Assembly: GCA_007127575.1 (NCBI GenBank)
Contig: SKZC01000142.1
Location: 1-10,222 of the forward strand
Direction: 5' to 3'
Length of the DNA: 10,222 bases
Source: Gemmatimonadota bacterium
GTDB taxonomy: Bacteria; Gemmatimonadota; Gemmatimonadetes; Longimicrobiales; Gaopeijiaceae
The translations under genes and the position numbers were made by a program. The first letter of the stretch is position 1, and every line of letters begins with the position of its first letter. This document shows positions 7,161 through 10,222 of the stretch, one piece after another. The notes under the pieces are model-generated. The model had not been told where the DNA came from and did no database searches. It saw nothing but the letters and a program-made list of their open reading frames with translations.

Positions 7161-8711
7161 TCAACGCTTTCCGTCCGGAACGGCCCGCAGGTGGAGGGGC
7201 GAAGAGAGGGCGAAGTGGTTTCGCCCGCCCCAGCCCAGAGCGGAGGCGAAGCCTACCAGCTCCTCGTCTCGCTGCCAGAGCTGAAGGTGAACCCCATGGG
7301 GCCTCCGGAGGGCATCAGGCGTCGGGATGGTGAGGGGAACCCGCCCTACCAGTACCCCGTCTCGCATCTGCAAAGGCTCCACCGGGAGGGCCCGGCCGTC
7401 CGGATTCAATTGCAGCCGGGCCGTTCCGTCCTCACTGATGGTGAGTCGGAGGCGGAAGGGGCCCTCCCAGGTGTGCAGCTCTCCCTCCCAGAGTCCCGCC
7501 AGCACGGAGGGAGACATCAGGAGGACGGTGGGGGCGGCCTGGGCGGCACGCCGCCTTTCCTCCAGGTAATTCGGGAGAACGGTGCCTGCCAGGACGTCGG
7601 CGATGGAAGCGGTGGCGGGGTTCGAGCTGTTGGAGAGGACCACCACCACCGCCTCCCGTTCTGGGTAGAGCCGGAGGGCCGTGCTCACTCCGGGCATCCC
7701 CCCGGTGTGCTCCACTCGCCGGTACCCTCCGTCGTCCTCCACGATGGCCCACCCCAGCCCGTACGCCCGACCCCTGCCTTCCCGGGGAGTCCAGCTCCGC
7801 TGCATCTCCACGCGGGTGGAGTCGGGAAGGGCGGGATCCGTATCGTCCTGGATTCGCCCCAGGTGATGCAGCCCGAAGCGAAGCAGGTCCCGGGCGCTGG
7901 AGTAGACGGCGGAAGCTCCTCGATGATCGAAGTCGTAGTCCGGGAGCGGGAGCCCGTCCTCGCCGTAGCGCTGCGCCACCGCCGCCGCCCCTTCCGGCGG
8001 CACGCCCACCCAGCTCTCCGTCATCCCCAGGGGGCGAAAGACTTCGTCCTCCAGAAGCTCACTGAACTCCAATTCGGCGGTTCGCGACGCCAGGTACTCC
8101 AGGATCCCGTACCCCAGGTTCGCGTAGGTATGGGCCTCCCCCGGAGGCAGCGCCTCCACCCCGTACCGAGCGATGGTTTCGGGCATGGGCGGAGGTTCCA
8201 GTCCGTCATCGGCATAGAAGAAGTGGTGATGGAGGGGAAGACCTGCGGTGTGGGTGAGGAGCTGCCGCACGGTGGCTCTGGAGCGTGTTCCGTCGGGCCG
8301 CCGGATCACCGCGCCGTCCAGGTACCGGTTCGCCGGCGCGTCCAGGTCCAGGGCGCCCCGATCCCGAAGCCGGAGGACGGCTGTGGCCGTGATGGGCTTG
8401 GTTACCGAGGCCACCGAGTAGGCCGTTCGGTCCGTGGCTCGAACGCCTCCCGCTTCATCGGCCCAGCCGAACCCTTCACTCCAGACCAGCTCCCCGTCCA
8501 GCGCCACGGCCACCGCCACCGAAGGGATGTGGAACCGTTCCATCTGCTCCTGGATGTAGTCCCGCGCCGCGTCGAAGGACGGGGCCACGGGCTCCTGGGC
8601 CGAGAGGAGGGGCGTGTGGAGTCCCAGGGCCAGCATTACCCACACGAACGGGAACAACCCCCGCCGCAGGGCGGGAGACAGACTGCCCACCGAGTGTCCC
8701 ATCTCTCTCAT
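7161..8711 (-). CDS. Serine hydrolase, beta-lactamase/class C PBP family
   Basis: A 516-residue exported enzyme of the beta-lactamase-related family (PF00144). Residues 17-38 form a signal peptide, with likely cleavage after LSA. The catalytic domain (about 45-385) has all three active-site motifs: SVTK (nucleophile Ser102, Lys105), YAN (Tyr196-Asn198) and HTGG (335-338), plus the family stretches LLTHTAGLP (151-159) and FRPLGM (225-230). Such enzymes include D-Ala-D-Ala peptidases, esterases and amidases; the substrate here is unknown, and resistance should not be assumed. The C-terminal 130 residues (about 390-516) look like an extra beta domain. The frame stays open upstream to 9875, but that part lies antisense to the receptor gene and is not family-like. 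ATG 8711 is chosen; ATG 8702 is equally possible, as neither has a strong ribosome site. It is the first gene of the minus-strand envelope cluster. Confidence 0.93.
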   Translation of the reverse strand: MREMGHSVGSLSPALRRGLFPFVWVMLALGLHTPLLSAQEPVAPSFDAARDYIQEQMERFHIPSVAVAVALDGELVWSEGFGWADEAGGVRATDRTAYSVASVTKPITATAVLRLRDRGALDLDAPANRYLDGAVIRRPDGTRSRATVRQLLTHTAGLPLHHHFFYADDGLEPPPMPETIARYGVEALPPGEAHTYANLGYGILEYLASRTAELEFSELLEDEVFRPLGMTESWVGVPPEGAAAVAQRYGEDGLPLPDYDFDHRGASAVYSSARDLLRFGLHHLGRIQDDTDPALPDSTRVEMQRSWTPREGRGRAYGLGWAIVEDDGGYRRVEHTGGMPGVSTALRLYPEREAVVVVLSNSSNPATASIADVLAGTVLPNYLEERRRAAQAAPTVLLMSPSVLAGLWEGELHTWEGPFRLRLTISEDGTARLQLNPDGRALPVEPLQMRDGVLVGRVPLTIPTPDALRRPHGVHLQLWQRDEELVGFASALGWGGRNHFALSSPLHLRAVPDGKR

Positions 8712-8930
8712 TCCAGGGTCGATGGTCGCTTCCGAAGGAGACGCCCCAGGTGCTCCCGGGGGTACGTACCACTCACCACTTCTCCTTCCCTGGATGCACC
8801 GGCCAGGTTCCCATCCTCCCCTCCACGCTCCGGGTGCCAGAGGGGTACTCTGGTGGTGCGGCGACCAGCATTCAGCGGAGCCCGCCCCGTCGGGGCTGTA
8901 CCCGAAGCCCGGTGCCCTTAGCTTGTCCGC
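8712..8930. promoter_or_regulatory. Divergent intergenic region between serine hydrolase and TonB-dependent receptor
   Basis: This 219-base gap must hold the promoters of both divergent genes. It contains a 10-base palindrome, GGTACGTACC (8761-8770), an inverted repeat CCAGAG-N5-CTCTGG (8837-8853), and GCCCCG-T-CGGGGC (8884-8896). Any of these could be an operator. No convincing -35/-10 pair stands out on either strand, and I see no small gene. Confidence 0.5.
8919..8924 (+). promoter_or_regulatory. Candidate -10 element for a leaderless receptor transcript
   Basis: TAGCTT fits the TANNNT pattern and ends six bases before ATG 8931. No Shine-Dalgarno sequence precedes that ATG, so transcription may start at or next to the start codon. 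No good -35 is visible at the expected distance. This is weak evidence on its own. Confidence 0.25.
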
Positions 8931-10222
8931 ATGCACTTCCTCCCACCCCGTCGCCGGAGCCTCGTGGGAGGCTCCGGGTATCGCTTCCTCTCGTCGGCCC
9001 TGGGCGTCGTCATGGCCCTCTCCCTCCTTCCTCCCGCCACCTTGGCTCAGGAAGCCCTTCTCACCGGCCGGGTCCTGGACCGGGACGAAGTCCCCCTTCC
9101 CGGTGCGGTAGTGGAGGTGGCGGAGCTGGAACTGACGGCGGCAGTGGACTCGGAGGGCCGCTTCACCCTGGTCGTGCCCGCCGATGCCGTCGGCGGCCCG
9201 TCCGTTCGGGTCCGGGCTTCCTCCCTCGGGTACCGACCCGAGGAAGTGGAGCTTTCCCTGAGCCCCGGAACGCACCCCCTGAACTTTCGCCTCCGGCCCG
9301 AGGCGGTGGCCTTGGACGAGGTCCTGGTGACCGGAACGGCCGGACGCCGGGACCGGAGGGCCCAGCCCGCCGTTGTGGCGGGGATCGATGCCCGGAGCCT
9401 GGTGGAGGTGGCTCCGGTGTCCACCCTTTCCAACCTGCTGCAGGCCCGGGTGCCCAGCGTCCTGGTGCAGGAGCGAAGCGGGAGCACGGGGACGGCGTCC
9501 GTGGTGCGCATTCGGGGTCGCTCTTCCGTGGCTCTCTCGGGGGAGCCCCTGGTCTTCATCGACGGGATCCGCATGGACGGGCGGAACCCCGAGTTCTTCT
9601 TCGTCGGTGGGCAGAGGGGCAGTCGCCTCAACGATCTGAGGGTGGAGGAGGTGGACCGGATCGAGGTGGTCAAGGGGCCTGCGGCGGCCACCCTCTACGG
9701 GGCCGACGCCTCCCAGGGCGTGGTGCAGGTGATCACCCGGCGAGGCTCCCCGGGAGAGCCGTTCCGGCAGTTGGTGCTGGCGGAGTACGGGGTGTTGGAT
9801 CCCGCCTTCCGCCCCCCGTCCAACTGGGCGGTGTGCCAGGAGGAGCACATCACTCAGGGCCGTCCCCTTTGCCACGGGAAGGAGCCGGGGACCTTCATCC
9901 AGGACAACCCTCTGGAGCGGGTGGGCCTTCCCTCCTCCGGTCGCCGGGCTTCCCTGGGCTGGTCAATACGAGGGGGTGGGGAGCGGTTCGGTGTCTTCTC
10001 CTCCTTGGGGATGGACCGGGAAGAGGGTACCCTCCCCAGCAACGACATGGAACGAATCTCGGGCCGGGTGAACTTCGACGTTCTGGCGTCCGATGAGCTC
10101 CGCCTCGACGTGGGCTTCGGGTTGGCCCGAAGCCGGGCGCGACTCCCCCACAACGACAACAACGTGTTGGGCTACCTGGGGGGAGGTCTGCTGGGAAGCC
10201 CGCTCACGGTGGGCTTCGACGA
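8931..10222 (+). CDS. SusC/RagA-type TonB-dependent outer-membrane receptor, N-terminal part (runs off the window)
   Basis: The first 430 residues of a receptor that would normally be about 900-1100 residues; the 3' end is outside the window. ATG 8931 is the first start after an in-frame TAG at 8919. Residues about 17-39 are a signal peptide (cleavage near LAQ). Residues 42-122 are a carboxypeptidase-regulatory-like beta-sandwich (LTGRVLDRDEVPLPGAVVEV at 44-63; LGYRPEEVEL at 99-108). DEVLVTGTA (129-137) is the linker region typical of the TonB box. The plug follows (about 145-272): NLLQARVPSVLV, VVRIRGRSS, PLVFIDGIRMDG, VEEVDRIEVVKGPAAATLYG, GVVQVITRRG, all SusC hallmarks. Barrel strands begin after about 275. 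Cys302 and Cys314 may form a disulfide. It takes up a large nutrient using energy from TonB; the substrate is unknown and a SusD partner may follow downstream. Confidence 0.95.
   Translation, partial: MHFLPPRRRSLVGGSGYRFLSSALGVVMALSLLPPATLAQEALLTGRVLDRDEVPLPGAVVEVAELELTAAVDSEGRFTLVVPADAVGGPSVRVRASSLGYRPEEVELSLSPGTHPLNFRLRPEAVALDEVLVTGTAGRRDRRAQPAVVAGIDARSLVEVAPVSTLSNLLQARVPSVLVQERSGSTGTASVVRIRGRSSVALSGEPLVFIDGIRMDGRNPEFFFVGGQRGSRLNDLRVEEVDRIEVVKGPAAATLYGADASQGVVQVITRRGSPGEPFRQLVLAEYGVLDPAFRPPSNWAVCQEEHITQGRPLCHGKEPGTFIQDNPLERVGLPSSGRRASLGWSIRGGGERFGVFSSLGMDREEGTLPSNDMERISGRVNFDVLASDELRLDVGFGLARSRARLPHNDNNVLGYLGGGLLGSPLTVGFD
8954..8977 (+). repeat. 10-bp perfect hairpin at the start of the receptor coding region
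   Basis: CCGGAGCCTC (8954-8963) pairs exactly with GAGGCTCCGG (8968-8977) around the loop GTGG. It lies at codons 8-16 of the receptor frame as annotated. A stem this strong near a start codon could slow or regulate translation, or mark an untranslated leader if the real start is downstream. Its arm GGAGCCT/AGGCTCC is shared with the palindrome at 4451-4483. Confidence 0.6.

Noticed and set aside
7161..8711. Serine hydrolase as an antibiotic-resistance beta-lactamase
   Set aside because: The motifs are shared by many peptidases and esterases. The HTGG third motif and extra C-terminal domain fit a generic class C-related hydrolase, and nothing in the context suggests resistance.
5180..8921. 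Open frames of about 700 codons on the plus strand (5180-7333 and 6825-8921)
   Set aside because: They lie antisense to the exported protein, barrel and hydrolase genes, have Pro/Arg/Gly/His-rich translations without domains, and mirror the codon bias of those genes.
8712..9875. Upstream extension of the serine hydrolase frame, giving a 904-residue open frame on the minus strand
   Set aside because: This part is antisense to the SusC/RagA receptor, lacks any domain-like sequence and precedes a clear signal peptide. Open antisense frames are expected in GC-rich coding DNA.

Overview
The window looks like a chromosomal stretch from a GC-rich, Gram-negative, diderm bacterium. It encodes an outer-membrane beta-barrel, a SusC/RagA-type TonB-dependent receptor with an N-terminal carboxypeptidase-like domain, and several exported proteins. 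SusC-type receptors in a GC-rich genome, together with an exported protein whose layout resembles proteins I associate with Gemmatimonadota, make that phylum my best guess. This is inference; no rRNA or other phylogenetic marker is present. I see no tRNA, rRNA, CRISPR array, transposase, integrase or phage gene.

Left part (1-4444): a membrane-anchored DUF4403 protein on + (1-1410, possibly cut at its 5' end) converges with a Na+/phosphate symporter fused to a PhoU-like domain on - (1485-3209). Upstream of the symporter, also on -, is a small DUF4399 protein with a probable lipoprotein signal (3379-3834). The 169-base gap between them holds a hairpin and an 11-base-spaced direct repeat that could be a Pho box, so the symporter probably has its own phosphate-responsive promoter. 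A DoxX-family membrane protein (4010-4444, +) is divergent from the DUF4399 gene.

Middle (4445-4858): the DoxX gene converges with a cold-shock protein gene (4512-4721, -). Between them is a perfect 16-bp inverted repeat that probably stops transcription from both sides.

Right part (4859-10222): three genes on - read in the order serine hydrolase of the beta-lactamase/PBP4 fold (8711-7161), outer-membrane beta-barrel protein (7093-6242), and an exported protein of unknown function with a low-complexity tail (6187-4859). Gaps of 67 and 54 bases suggest one transcription unit for the envelope. A 219-base divergent region with three small inverted repeats separates it from the SusC/RagA receptor (8931 to beyond the window end, +).

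Several genes have a better start than the longest open frame: 3834, 4010, 4721, 6187, 7093 and 8711. The choice rests on Shine-Dalgarno placement for the first five and on family boundaries for 8711. Very long open frames antisense to real genes are common here and are best explained by GC-rich codon bias. I see no defence system, secretion island or other clearly new multi-gene system. The items most worth a second look are the Pho-box-like repeat, the two hairpins that share an arm, the unrecognised exported protein, and the apparently leaderless receptor start.
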